A DNA stretch of 64,000 nt from Orenia metallireducens (GTDB lineage Bacteria; Bacillota; Halanaerobiia; Halobacteroidales; Halobacteroidaceae), in contig NZ_PVNB01000010.1 in the NCBI RefSeq assembly GCF_003001995.1, forward strand, positions 54,626 through 118,625. Reading direction: 5' to 3'. Within the stretch, counting starts at the first letter, position 1. Every line of letters starts with the position of its first letter. The position numbers and the translations under genes were made by a program. This document shows, piece after piece, positions 52,698 to 62,416 of this stretch. Below the pieces are notes generated by a model, which was not told the DNA's origin, did no database searches, and saw only the letters and a list, made by a program, of their open reading frames with translations.

Positions 52698-54065
52698 ATG
52701 ACAAAGATATCTAATTTAACAGAAGGTGAAATTTTATCCCCGTTATTAAAGTTTGCAATGCCTGTACTTCTTGCTATGTTGTTGCAAGTAATATATGGTG
52801 CTGTTGACCTTATAATTGTCGGACAATTTGGTGCAGCTACAGATGTTTCGGCAGTTGCAACGGGAAGTCAAGTGATGATGACTATTACTTCTATTATTAA
52901 CGGCTTTGCAATGGGTGTTACAATACTAATAGGACAAAAGATTGGTCAAGGGAGGTTTAAAGAAGCAGGCAATGTAGTAGGTAGTGGTATCTGTATCTTC
53001 TCTGTACTTGCAGCTATCATTACTGCTGTTATGCTTATTTTTGCTGTGCCAATCTCAAGACTAATGCACGCACCTGTAGAGGCATTTGACGATACGGTGT
53101 TATATGTGTATATTTGTTCGGCAGGTACTATTTTTATTATTGCTTATAATGTAATCTGTGGTATTTTTAGAGGGATTGGAGATTCTAAAACCCCACTTAT
53201 AACAGTAGCAATTGCCAGTGTGGCTAATATCGCCGGTGATGTTTTTTTAGTTGCAGGATTTGATATGAGTGTTGCAGGGGTAGCAATTGCAACTATATCT
53301 GCCCAAGCAATTAGTGTAATACTTTCTATCGTCATTATTAAGAAGCGTGGATTGCCCTTTGAATTTTCAAAGAGTAGTATTCGCTTTCATAAGGGGATTA
53401 CTTCCCAAATTCTAAAATATGGTGCTCCAATTGCCCTACAAGACGGACTTGTAAACTTATCCTTCTTGGCTATTACCACCATTATAAATTCACTGGGTAT
53501 TATTGCTTCGGCAGGAGTTGGTGTTGCAGAAAAGTTAGCTGGACTTATTATGCTTGTGCCATCGGCTTTTGCGCAGTCAGTTTCTGCTTTTGTGGCTCAA
53601 AACTATGGTGCCAACAAATATACTCGAGCCAAAAAGACTTTGGCTTATGGTATTAGTGTTTCTTTATGCTTTGGTGTTGTGATGGCATACTTTACTTTTT
53701 TTCATGGAAACCTTATTTCTGGAATCTTCTCAAAGGATATTGCAGTTATAAATGCTTCTTGGGATTATATGAAAGCCTATGCTATCGACGTTTTAATGAC
53801 TTCCTTCATGTTTAGTATGACTGGATTTTTTAATGGATGTGGTAAAACAACCTTTGTTATGTTTCAAGGAATTTTTGGTGCCTTTTGTATTAGAATTCCG
53901 TTATCTTATATCATCAGCAAAGCAGCTCCAGCCTCATTATTTTATATAGGTCTTGCAACTCCCTCTTCCACTTTTGTGCAGGTAATATTCTGTCTAGTTT
54001 ATTTTATAATTGTTTCAAAAGAATTTAAGAAAGAAAAGTATACAAAAAGTGGCGTTTATATTTAA
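52698..54065 (+). CDS. MATE-family efflux transporter
   Basis: 455 residues with twelve membrane helices. LLAMLLQVIYGAVDLIIVGQ is the TM1-2 signature with the conserved Gln-Gly-Asp, and the second half repeats it (ALQDGLVNLSFLAITTIINS). GFAMGVTILIGQKIGQGR and ASAGVGVAEKL are typical of the MepA/DinF branch. It exports cationic drugs or metabolites with Na+ or H+. The gene follows a strong attenuator, so expression is probably ligand-induced. AAGAAAGGAA precedes the ATG. Confidence 0.9.
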   Translation: MTKISNLTEGEILSPLLKFAMPVLLAMLLQVIYGAVDLIIVGQFGAATDVSAVATGSQVMMTITSIINGFAMGVTILIGQKIGQGRFKEAGNVVGSGICIFSVLAAIITAVMLIFAVPISRLMHAPVEAFDDTVLYVYICSAGTIFIIAYNVICGIFRGIGDSKTPLITVAIASVANIAGDVFLVAGFDMSVAGVAIATISAQAISVILSIVIIKKRGLPFEFSKSSIRFHKGITSQILKYGAPIALQDGLVNLSFLAITTIINSLGIIASAGVGVAEKLAGLIMLVPSAFAQSVSAFVAQNYGANKYTRAKKTLAYGISVSLCFGVVMAYFTFFHGNLISGIFSKDIAVINASWDYMKAYAIDVLMTSFMFSMTGFFNGCGKTTFVMFQGIFGAFCIRIPLSYIISKAAPASLFYIGLATPSSTFVQVIFCLVYFIIVSKEFKKEKYTKSGVYI

Positions 54066-54265
54066 TAAATGAATTTATGCTAATACCTTCGATAGCAAGA
54101 AGAGTAGACTTCTCTTTAAATATCCAACTGGATATTGTCTAAATCCTTTATTATAGAGTTGATTCTATTAATAAGTGGATTTTGTAGGGAAAATATTTAC
54201 CTAACAATTAAAACATGGACTAAATTTAAGAGCTTAGATGGCAGGTTAACTTTTGACTAGACAGA

Positions 54266-55054
54266 TTACTTATCAACAGACTTGGTTTTAGAGTACTCTA
54301 ACGGTGTTATACCGCAGGTTTTCTTGAAGTATCGAGAGAAGTGAGACAGGTTATTAAAGCCTGATAAAGTGGCGGCCTGATTTACAGGAAGACCATCTAC
54401 CTTTAATAAGTATTTCGCCTTGGTAATCCTGGCTTCTAAAAGCTCAGACTTAGGTGAGCGTGAAAAGAAATGTTGATAATATTTATAAAACTGACTGGTT
54501 CCTAGGTTTGTGAGAGAAGACATAGACTCTGCGGTCCAGTCTTTTTCTATGTTGGTGAGTATTTCAACTCTAGCCTTGTGAAATTGCTCAAAAAGATTAA
54601 AGTTTTTGTTCAAACCATAAGAGCTAGATTGTAGCTGCCTTGAAAATTCAATAAAAAGTTGCTTTATAAGGCAATCTGCTTTTTCTATATAGTGTATGTT
54701 TTTCACGCAAAATTCTACATATATCTGTTTGAAAATATCATTGATAGGTTCAGTATTGGAAGGATAAACAATCTGGTTTACAGGGATATTATATTTTTCT
54801 ATAAAGTCATCATCGTCTGCAGAAAAGTGTAAAAAGCTGTTTTTGAACTTTTTGACAGCTCTGTATTCCTGTGGAGCTCCCTTTGGAAACAGAATAAAAG
54901 CATTCTCTTTTGATAAAATAGTATTATTTTCAATTTTTATTTTCATTGGTGTAATAAAGAATAGAAAAAGGTAGTCGCCACTACCTAAAGGCCTGTAAAT
55001 TTGGTCATAATCAGGATTTGAATGATTATAGTCACAATAATTTATCTTTAGCAT
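54266..55054 (-). CDS. AraC-family regulator
   Basis: 262 residues. The N-terminal cupin-like sensor (GSGDYLFLFFITPMKIKIEN) is followed by the C-terminal HTH pair (AESMSSLTNLGTSQFYKYYQ; VNQAATLSGFNNLSHFSRYF). ATG at 55054 follows AGAGAGGA on the minus strand; an in-frame start 19 codons earlier has no such site. It diverges from the GH51 gene region and likely activates it in response to arabinose- or xylose-containing sugar. Confidence 0.87.
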   Translation of the reverse strand: MLKINYCDYNHSNPDYDQIYRPLGSGDYLFLFFITPMKIKIENNTILSKENAFILFPKGAPQEYRAVKKFKNSFLHFSADDDDFIEKYNIPVNQIVYPSNTEPINDIFKQIYVEFCVKNIHYIEKADCLIKQLFIEFSRQLQSSSYGLNKNFNLFEQFHKARVEILTNIEKDWTAESMSSLTNLGTSQFYKYYQHFFSRSPKSELLEARITKAKYLLKVDGLPVNQAATLSGFNNLSHFSRYFKKTCGITPLEYSKTKSVDK

Positions 55055-55283
55055 TGATAGTCCTCTCTTTCCCATAGTGTGATGGAAACTTGTTTTTTTA
55101 TTATACAACAATCGGAAAAAAAATCAAATAAAACGGAAGAAAAGATATGGTTAATGATTCTGTATTTGGTATAATAATGATATGAAACTTTATTTTATAC
55201 ATTGAATTTAGGATTGCTAGCAAGCAGCAGATATTTCAAATAATTTAACTAAATTTATAAAAAATGAAAAGAGGGAAAAGAAT

Positions 55284-55492
55284 ATGAAACCTGGATTTGA
55301 ATTAAACAAGCATAACAGAGATTTAAAGCCATGTTTTGAGTCCCATAATCCATAGAACTTATACCAGAAAAAACATATCTATTTACTGCCTATGATTATG
55401 AAAATTCTGAAGAATTTACTGTACTTAGTGGGATAACAGTTGATGGTGAAGTTGTTTGGTCAAAAAATAAAGTATCGGAAAGGGTGTTCTAG
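55284..55492 (+). pseudogene. Two scraps of a deleted gene upstream of GH51
   Basis: ATG at 55284 with GAGGG upstream gives 23 codons (MKPGFELNKHNRDLKPCFES...) and stops at 55355. The same frame continues after the stop as FTAYDYENSEEFTVLSGITV and DGEVVWSKNKVSERVF to 55492. The parent family is not recognised. The upstream DNA (55055-55283) probably holds the promoter that now serves the arabinofuranosidase gene. Confidence 0.45.
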
Positions 55493-55496
55493 TATT

Positions 55497-58019
55497 ATGA
55501 AAAATAAAATATATGTAAATACAAAAAAAGAGATGTTTCCCGTAGCCGAGGATCTTTATGGTTTATTCTTTGAAGATATTAATAGAGCCGGTGATGGTGG
55601 TCTTTATCCAGAAATGATAAGAAATAGATCTTTTGAGGACTCTCTGGTGCCGGCAGGATGTACAACTGATGAAAAGCAGCTGATATATATAAATAGGGGT
55701 GGGTGGTCCGGTGGATTTAATCATGGAGAGGGCATGGATGATTGGGCAGCAGCTGTTCCCTTTACAAGTATACCAGGTTGGTATAGTGAGAATGCTGTTA
55801 TAAATCTTGATAAAAGTGATACCCTTAATGATAATAGAGAGTGTTCGATGAAAGTTGAATTTGAAGCAGGCGGCAAGATTTGGAATATTGGTTATTCAGG
55901 AGTTCCTGTAAAAAGTGGAGCAGAATATAATTTATATCTTTTTTATAAAGCTAATAAGGTTTGTAATTTGACAGTTTCTCTTGAAAGCGAGCAGGGAGTG
56001 GTACACGGAAGTGATACAAAAGAAATTCTTCCCGATGGAAGCTGGCAGAGACTGGACTACAAATTGAAAGCAAATGCAGATGATTTTAAGGGTAGAGTAG
56101 TTTTTAAGGTTGATGAACCTTGTGAAATTAATTTTGGTTTTACATCACTTATGCCAGAGGATACATACATGGGTCATGGGCTTAGAAAAGATCTCGTTGA
56201 AATGTTAAAAAACCTTCATCCTAAATTTATGCGTTTTCCTGGGGGATGTGTGGTAGAAGGTCTTTCAAAAGAAACAGCGATGAGATTTTCGGATACAATT
56301 GGACCAGTCTGGCAAAGACCTAGTCACCAGCTTATGTGGCATTATAGAACCACAAATGGATTGGGCTTTCATGAATATTTGCAACTATGCGAGGATTTAA
56401 ACATGGAGCCAATGTATGTTTGTAACTGTGGTATGAGCTGTCAGGCTAGAAATGGTGAAGTCTTTGACATGGAAGAAACGAATAATCTTGTGCAGGATGC
56501 CCTCAATGCTTTGGAATATGCTCTTGGAGCAGTGGATACAGAATTTGGGGCTATGCGTGCAGCAGCAGGACATCCAGAACCCTTTGCCATGAAGTATGTT
56601 GAAATAGGAAATGAAAATTTTGGTCCTGAATATAATAAGAGATATGAAATCTTTTACAAAGCCTTAAAGGAAGCCTATCCAGATATCATATATATTTCAA
56701 ATTCCCATACAGAGCAGGAGAATCTTCCTACAGAGTATGTTGATGAGCATTACTATAATGGTCCTGAATATTTTCTTGAGAATGATACTAAATTTGACGA
56801 CTATGATAGAGAAGGACCAAAAATCTTTATTGGTGAATATGCTGTTAATGGCGGAAATACAATAGCATCTATGGAATGTGCTCTTGCTGAAGCAGTATTT
56901 TTAACAGGAATTGAAAAAAATCAGGATATTGTTAAATTATCAGCCTATGCACCACTATTTCAGAATGCTGATTATACAACATGGAAACCTAATCTGATTG
57001 TTTTTGATAATCATCAGGTATATGGTATTCCAAGTTATCATGCTATTGCTATGATGGCTGAGTATAGAGGAAAAACAGTGATAGAGACAAGTGCAGATGT
57101 TGAGAGAAGACCTCCAGTGTACAAGGGAGTACCTGGGGTAATGTGTGAAAAGCCAGGTATGCAGATGAAGAATGCTAGGATAAATGGAAAAGCAGTTGAT
57201 ATTAGCCGGACAGTATATGGAAGCTTTGTTAAAGAAGATGATATCTATACAATGAAAAGAGGTGGCAATCAGCATTCATTTGTAGGTAAGAGCGATACCT
57301 GGAATAGAGCATTTGAGAAGTTTATAAGAGGACACCGCTGGCCGGGGCAAAGTGATGAGAGAGATTTTATGTGGGCTACATTTGGCACTGAGGACATGGA
57401 GGAGTATACCTTTGAGATAGACTTAAAGTTTGAGCAGGATAATATAGTTACATTGTCATCTTGGAATTTTCATCCTAAGACGGATGCTGGTTGTAATGAG
57501 CCTAAGGATCCTGACTGGAATCTTAGATCAGTCAGAAATCAGATCTGGAAGATTGAAGATGGAAAGGGTGTCATAGATAGAAAGCACTTCTTTGAGTTTA
57601 ATAAACCTGAGCCTGAACAAACACCCCTTGATATTGACTATACCAAGTTTAATACGTATAAGATTGTAGCAAATCATTTTGGATATGAATGTTATATTAA
57701 TGATGTATTGGTTCAGAAGAAGGAGCATCTGCTTCATCCGTTAATATACCAAGTAGCATCAATAGAAGATGAGAATATATATATCAAGCTAATAAATGTA
57801 GGAAATGAAGATATAGAGGTGGAAGTGAATTTGGATTGTGATATTGATTCTATTGTTGATGTAAAGACACTTTCAGCAGAACTTGATGAAGTAAATAGTA
57901 TGAATCATAAGTTGAAAGTATCTCCAAAAGAAAGTCAGATTACTAAGGGAGCAAAGACATTTACTTTTAAGGCAGCAAAATATTCTATTAATGTTTTAAA
58001 TGCAAAAATAGTGTTGTGA
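55497..58019 (+). CDS. Alpha-L-arabinofuranosidase, GH51
   Basis: 840 residues. GLFFEDINRAGDGGLYPEMI (about 20-40) and FMRFPGGCVVEG are GH51 hallmarks. The acid/base Glu is in YVEIGNENFGPEY (about 369) and the nucleophile Glu in KIFIGEYAVNGG (about 444). An inserted carbohydrate-binding-like region lies at about 95-210, and a lectin-like region at about 640-750 (EEYTFEIDLKFEQDNIVTLS). There is no signal peptide, so it works on imported oligosaccharides, removing arabinose side chains. ATG at 55497 follows AAAGGG. It is larger than the common 500-residue enzymes. Confidence 0.9.
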   Translation: MKNKIYVNTKKEMFPVAEDLYGLFFEDINRAGDGGLYPEMIRNRSFEDSLVPAGCTTDEKQLIYINRGGWSGGFNHGEGMDDWAAAVPFTSIPGWYSENAVINLDKSDTLNDNRECSMKVEFEAGGKIWNIGYSGVPVKSGAEYNLYLFYKANKVCNLTVSLESEQGVVHGSDTKEILPDGSWQRLDYKLKANADDFKGRVVFKVDEPCEINFGFTSLMPEDTYMGHGLRKDLVEMLKNLHPKFMRFPGGCVVEGLSKETAMRFSDTIGPVWQRPSHQLMWHYRTTNGLGFHEYLQLCEDLNMEPMYVCNCGMSCQARNGEVFDMEETNNLVQDALNALEYALGAVDTEFGAMRAAAGHPEPFAMKYVEIGNENFGPEYNKRYEIFYKALKEAYPDIIYISNSHTEQENLPTEYVDEHYYNGPEYFLENDTKFDDYDREGPKIFIGEYAVNGGNTIASMECALAEAVFLTGIEKNQDIVKLSAYAPLFQNADYTTWKPNLIVFDNHQVYGIPSYHAIAMMAEYRGKTVIETSADVERRPPVYKGVPGVMCEKPGMQMKNARINGKAVDISRTVYGSFVKEDDIYTMKRGGNQHSFVGKSDTWNRAFEKFIRGHRWPGQSDERDFMWATFGTEDMEEYTFEIDLKFEQDNIVTLSSWNFHPKTDAGCNEPKDPDWNLRSVRNQIWKIEDGKGVIDRKHFFEFNKPEPEQTPLDIDYTKFNTYKIVANHFGYECYINDVLVQKKEHLLHPLIYQVASIEDENIYIKLINVGNEDIEVEVNLDCDIDSIVDVKTLSAELDEVNSMNHKLKVSPKESQITKGAKTFTFKAAKYSINVLNAKIVL

Positions 58020-58420
58020 CCTCAGTAAAATATGGTTTCATCTGGGATCACAACAATTAATTTGCTGTGAAGAAGATGTACTAAGTTTTAGAAATATTTC
58101 GGTCTGTATATTATATCATAGTGCTAAATTTGCTAAAGAAAGGCAGATATATAGCCAGAGATAGAGGGTAAAAGTTGGACTATAGAAAGGATTTGGAGTA
58201 GGAATTGGAGGAAAAACTTTGAGAATGGAATAGGTAGGTTTGGAGATAAGATTAAAAATTTAATATGATATAAATAGATCTGCTATTCAATGGTAGGTCT
58301 ATTTACATCATATTATTAATGATTTTTTCTATTTATCACTTTTAAATAAAAGGTTTTATGTTATAATATATAATGTTATAGTTTACGAAATGAGATGTAT
58401 TATCAAAAGGAGGAAGAAAT
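58020..58420. other. Spacer with hairpins and no intact gene
   Basis: GTTGTGA at the GH51 stop pairs with TCACAAC at about 58047. AAATAGA and TCTATTT at about 58273-58302 make a second hairpin. A short coding-like scrap (GFGVGIGGKTLRME) is at about 58190. GTTATAATATATAATG at about 58363 is a likely promoter box for the miaB stump. Confidence 0.45.
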
Positions 58421-58501
58421 ATGGCAAAGGATAAGAAATATTTAATCCAAACCTACGGTTGTCCGTGTAACATAGCTAGAATGATTAAATTGAATATATA
58501 A
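58421..58501 (+). pseudogene. miaB: miaB 5' stump, cut at the Cys of the radical-SAM N-domain
   Basis: AAGGAGGAAGAAAT precedes ATG and MAKDKKYLIQTYGC, the start of MiaB-type methylthiotransferases (KKYxIQTYGCQMN). After GC the sequence departs (PCNIARMI) and stops. The break at about 58460 is where an integrated element probably begins. The rest of the gene should lie beyond its other end. Confidence 0.65.
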
Positions 58502-58545
58502 AAACCCCTCTTACTCAACTAGAGTAGAGGGGTTTTCGTTTTTGA
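58501..58545. terminator. Hairpin terminator, element left end
   Basis: AAAACCCCTC pairs with GAGGGGTTTT around ACTC-AACT-AGAGT, followed by CGTTTTT. With its upstream 30 bases it is related to the terminator at 59931, next to the recombinase gene. Confidence 0.75.
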
Positions 58546-58814
58546 TAGGGTCTTTTCTATATAGAAAATAATATATAGATAATTACTTAAAAAAATATTT
58601 TTAATTTATATATAAAAAAATGATACATAAATCTATATGCATATATATAAAAATGATTCATAATGTAAAAAAAACAAGTATAGTATAAAAAAAATATGTA
58701 TTATGATGAATAATTTGATTTGGTAGGCGTATATATAATCAAAGGATTAATTTAGAGAAAGATATTTTTCTTAAAATTATTAATTTACATTAAAATAAAT
58801 GAGGAGGAAAGAAG

Positions 58815-59534
58815 ATGATATTGAAGTGTGATGATCATGTAAGTGATTATAATGTTAAGTTTGTAAAAAGAAATGCTGATCAAATTGGAAATGTGAAAGA
58901 ATTTGAAATATTTAGGCATAGTGAAGATTCTCCATATGAAAATGAAGGTAATAGTCATTTTAATTATACTTTCATATTAAAAGATGATAAAGAGAATCAA
59001 ATTTGGTTTCAGACCAACTGTGGATATGGGGGTTCTGGTCCTTTGGCTACTCAAGAAATTCTACAGATTTTAGGGTTAAAGTCAGATTATCAAGTTGACA
59101 AGAAAGAATATATAAAAGAAACCAACCTTACCCCCGAACACAAATTGAATTTCATTGTTGGAACATATCGGAAAGGAAGAACCCCTATTGATACTCATAG
59201 TTGGTCTGATATGAATGAGAGGTTTTGGGTTATGACAGATTTCAAATATGCCTATCAATTATTTGATTTTAAAAAGATATTAAAGAGCATTGGTTATTTG
59301 GATAATTTTTTTATTGAAACAGAAATTGAACTACCAGAAGAGATAGCAAAACCTAATCCAACTAAAGATGGGGGACCTCGTGATCTTTATAGGAATGAAT
59401 GGAGAGGATATGCGACTAATAATGAGTTTAGGCTTAATCATCAATTTCCTGAAGTAGAAGATAATTTTTTAAAGATATTTTTTAAAAATCTTGTAGAGAA
59501 GCATGGAGGAACAATACAATTTAAAGAAGTTTAA
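58815..59534 (+). CDS. Hypothetical protein, possible element cargo
   Basis: 239 residues, soluble, rich in charged and aromatic residues. Notable words are NCGYGGSGPLATQEILQILG (about 73-92), GTYRKGRTPIDTHSWSDMNE and GGPRDLYRNEWRGYATNNEF. There is no signal peptide, membrane helix or known catalytic motif. AGGAGGAAAG precedes the ATG. It lies between the element end and the recombinase gene, preceded by 250 bases of extremely AT-rich DNA, a place where mobile elements often keep accessory or defence genes. Family unknown to me. Confidence 0.6.
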   Translation: MILKCDDHVSDYNVKFVKRNADQIGNVKEFEIFRHSEDSPYENEGNSHFNYTFILKDDKENQIWFQTNCGYGGSGPLATQEILQILGLKSDYQVDKKEYIKETNLTPEHKLNFIVGTYRKGRTPIDTHSWSDMNERFWVMTDFKYAYQLFDFKKILKSIGYLDNFFIETEIELPEEIAKPNPTKDGGPRDLYRNEWRGYATNNEFRLNHQFPEVEDNFLKIFFKNLVEKHGGTIQFKEV

Positions 59535-59966
59535 TTTTTTCTTGAAGTAGAGTTGTATAACCAAAAAGAAGGAGGATGATGGATTATAGCCAAACTATAG
59601 AAGGATTGAGTTAAGTTTTAAGGGAAAGGGCTGAATTCTTATGTAGAGAACGCTAAGAAAAAATATATTTTTGCAGGGAAAGACAATATAAAAAACAAAC
59701 CTATCAGATTGATCAGAAAAGGTATAATTTATATTAAATCGCTTATAAAAGAAATTTACATATTAAAATGAAGTATCAAATAAACTGTGGAGGTGTAGTA
59801 TGTTATACCAATTTGGTTTGATATGGGAGCAGGCAGTCGGATAATCACTGCCTGCCCCCACTTTAAAAATAAAAAGATAAACTATTTAGTTGAAATTATA
59901 GCATAGCTAGAATTACTAACTTAAACATATAAAAACCCCTCGGCTAGTAAAGTAGAGGGGTTGGCT
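59535..59966. other. Recombinase-proximal non-coding region with hairpin
   Basis: A 14-codon frame (59800-59844, MLYQFGLIWEQAVG) has a strong GGAGGTG site. Overlapping it, GCAGGCAGT (59829-59837) pairs with ACTGCCTGC (59847-59855), with three further G-C pairs outside. Next comes a 40-base stretch (59902-59941) that matches 58471-58510 at 35 of 40 positions. Attachment-site or small-RNA functions are possible. Confidence 0.5.
59931..59964 (-). terminator. Terminator of the recombinase gene
   Basis: AACCCCTC (59934-59941) pairs with GAGGGGTT (59955-59962). Read on the minus strand it is followed by TTTTTATATG, just beyond the recombinase stop. Confidence 0.75.
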
Positions 59967-61679
59967 TTACATTCTTCCCTTTAGTCCTTTGGCATTCTCT
60001 TCCCAGATAAACTTATGTTTGAATCCATTTACAAATTCTATCTCTAAAACCTTCTTATCATCAACTAATATTCTGTTAATAATACTTTGAATAAAGTCTT
60101 TGAGTAAATCTCTATTAGTCATACATAGTTTCTTATAATTTATATTGTTTTGCAGTATATTTTTAGCTATTAGAAATTGAGAGGCTTTTTGGATAAAGCT
60201 TAAATCGGCAGCTGGAGAGTTACTTTTAGAATTAATATCAAAAATATTGTCATTGATTTCTTCAATTTTATCCTGTAAATCTTTTTTCTTAATTAAATAA
60301 TCCTTTTTACTCATAGCGTCTTCTGAGAATAGGTATAAATCTTCAAGGCGACTTAAGGCTCTTTCATACTTTTGCTTCTCTTTTTTTAGATTATCTAGTT
60401 TTAGGTTATTATCTTGATTTTCTTCCTTTTTAATTTCAAAGAAGGTTTTATTTCCTGATTGAGAGATTATATTATAAGTAGTATTTAAGCTTTCAGAGTC
60501 AATCCCCACGACCTCCTTAAAATACTTTCCTTGGGTCAATATGCTCTGTAATTCCTGCTTAGAGATACTGTTATCCATTATAAGCTCCTTAGCCTTAACT
60601 AGATTTGCAATATAGCTTAATATAAATGGTCCCAAATTAACCTCTGATATGAAGTTATTATGAGGGCATTTAGAATGCTTTACTTTGGATAAGGAGTAAT
60701 TCCTACATTTATAAATACTTGGAATGTAGCCATCCTTTCTCTTTGCACCAGGACTAGCAAGAAGGGTTTGATTACAGATAGGACATTTGATAATGGCAGA
60801 GAATACATGAGTATTTTTATTTCTCTCTCTGTTAGTAAGTGAGCCTTTATAATTTTTAGTTAATCGCTGATTCACTTTTTCCCACTGTTCATTAGATATA
60901 ATAGCAGGAAAGCAATCCTCTACTAATACCCATTCTTCCTTATCCTTTATTTTCTGCCTGCCTGACTCTCTATAGTTATACCTATAGGTTCCTTTATAAA
61001 TAGGGTTTCTCATGATTTGAGATATGGTTTTTGTGGTCCAATGGGAGGCACCCTGTTTAGTTTTAATCCCTGAGCTCTCTAGCTGATATTTAACTTCACT
61101 AGTAGACCCATACTTCTCATATTGATTGAATATAAATTTAACCCTTGTTTTTTCATCAGCATTAATGGTTAGCTTTTGAGTGTCGGGGTCATAATCATAG
61201 CCTAATGGAGTAGGAGCACCATTCCAAAGGCCTTTTTGTGCTCTATCAATCATAATGGAGGTAACACGCTCTGAAGCTAGATTTCTCTCTAGCTCTGCAA
61301 ATACTAGTATTATTTTAAGCATAGCCTCGCCCATAGCTGAGCTAGTGTCGAATTGTTCATTTTTAGATACAAAGGTTACCTTATAATTCTTTAGTTCATT
61401 ATACATTTTAGCAAAGTCAATGAGATTTCTTGAAATTCTATCTATCTTCCAGACTAAGAGATGAGTAAATTCATTATTATGAATCTTAGTTATCATTTCT
61501 TGATAGCCAGGTCTATTGGTATTCTTCCCAGAATAGCCTGCATCAGAAAAAACCTCAAAATCATCTATTCCTAGGACATACTTAGAATAGTTTTCAAGCT
61601 CTTGCTGCTGAAAGGAAAGAGAGTCCTTATCAATTTGATGATGGGTAGATACTCTAGTGTAAATTGCTGCTCTTTTCAA
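59967..61679 (-). CDS. Large serine recombinase (site-specific integrase)
   Basis: 570 residues. The resolvase domain (1-150) has the nucleophile Ser11 in YTRVSTHHQ, with SFQQQELENY and DAGYSGKNTNRPGYQ. The recombinase domain (about 165-290) includes PLGYDYDPDTQKL. The zinc ribbon is CPICNQTLL...CRN...CPHN (about 299-345). A coiled coil (about 420-480) completes the attP/attB synapsis part. It is the integrase class of phages and ICEs and the clearest marker of the element at the right end of the window. Confidence 0.93.
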   Translation of the reverse strand: MKRAAIYTRVSTHHQIDKDSLSFQQQELENYSKYVLGIDDFEVFSDAGYSGKNTNRPGYQEMITKIHNNEFTHLLVWKIDRISRNLIDFAKMYNELKNYKVTFVSKNEQFDTSSAMGEAMLKIILVFAELERNLASERVTSIMIDRAQKGLWNGAPTPLGYDYDPDTQKLTINADEKTRVKFIFNQYEKYGSTSEVKYQLESSGIKTKQGASHWTTKTISQIMRNPIYKGTYRYNYRESGRQKIKDKEEWVLVEDCFPAIISNEQWEKVNQRLTKNYKGSLTNRERNKNTHVFSAIIKCPICNQTLLASPGAKRKDGYIPSIYKCRNYSLSKVKHSKCPHNNFISEVNLGPFILSYIANLVKAKELIMDNSISKQELQSILTQGKYFKEVVGIDSESLNTTYNIISQSGNKTFFEIKKEENQDNNLKLDNLKKEKQKYERALSRLEDLYLFSEDAMSKKDYLIKKKDLQDKIEEINDNIFDINSKSNSPAADLSFIQKASQFLIAKNILQNNINYKKLCMTNRDLLKDFIQSIINRILVDDKKVLEIEFVNGFKHKFIWEENAKGLKGRM

Positions 61680-61872
61680 TATAATTCCTCCCTTATAACA
61701 CTATTATAGGTATAATGCTAAAAAACTATAGATTGAAGTTATATTTAAGGTTAAGCCTAGAATCTAGGTTAAATAACATTGTGGTTATTTTTCAATAAAT
61801 TCAAGATAACCCCATTGATTTATAACCAATAAAGTTAATTTTTTCTTTAAAGGATAAAATAAAAAATACTTT

Positions 61873-62355
61873 CTAACGATAAAAAGTATTGGTGTAGGAT
61901 AAATTTAATATTTGTAGCTTAGTGACCATTGCCTTTTCTGAAACCATAAAGTGTTTCTTTAATTTCTTCACATCACCATTAAATAGAGGGTACTTTCTTT
62001 TAAGCTCTAGCCTTGGTATTAATAGCTCGCTGGCACATGTATCTGCACATTTTTCGTAAATGGGCTTATCATTACCAGGATGAGTATGAAAGAAGGTTCC
62101 CTCATGCTTTAATAAGCAGTGAGAAATCTCATGAGCTATATTAAAGCGGAGTTGTCCAAGTTCTTGATTTTTATTAGCAATTATCAGATTATACTTATTA
62201 CCCTTATATAGTATAGCTCCATCACCTTGAAAACTTGCATAAGTTATCTTAGTATCTAAAAGCTTAGCTACTTCTTCCAAATTCAAGGGTAAGCTAAGTC
62301 TATGCTCTGCTAAAAACCTTCTTGCTTCAATTTCAGCATGTTTTATTCTTCTCAT
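61873..62355 (-). CDS. ImmA/IrrE-type metallopeptidase
   Basis: 160 residues. HExxH is IAHEISHCLLKHEG (H75, E76, H79), and a third acidic ligand is near YEKCADTCASELLIP, the classic ImmA pattern. Such proteases cut phage repressors to induce excision. The partner is the repressor encoded just upstream on the same strand at 62417. ATG at 62355 follows AAAGGGG; an in-frame earlier start lies inside the repressor gene. Confidence 0.88.
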   Translation of the reverse strand: MRRIKHAEIEARRFLAEHRLSLPLNLEEVAKLLDTKITYASFQGDGAILYKGNKYNLIIANKNQELGQLRFNIAHEISHCLLKHEGTFFHTHPGNDKPIYEKCADTCASELLIPRLELKRKYPLFNGDVKKLKKHFMVSEKAMVTKLQILNLSYTNTFYR

Positions 62356-62416
62356 ATAAAAAGCCCCTTTCCCGATTAATATAAAGGTTGAAAAAGAGGG
62401 GGAAGAGGTTTTACCC

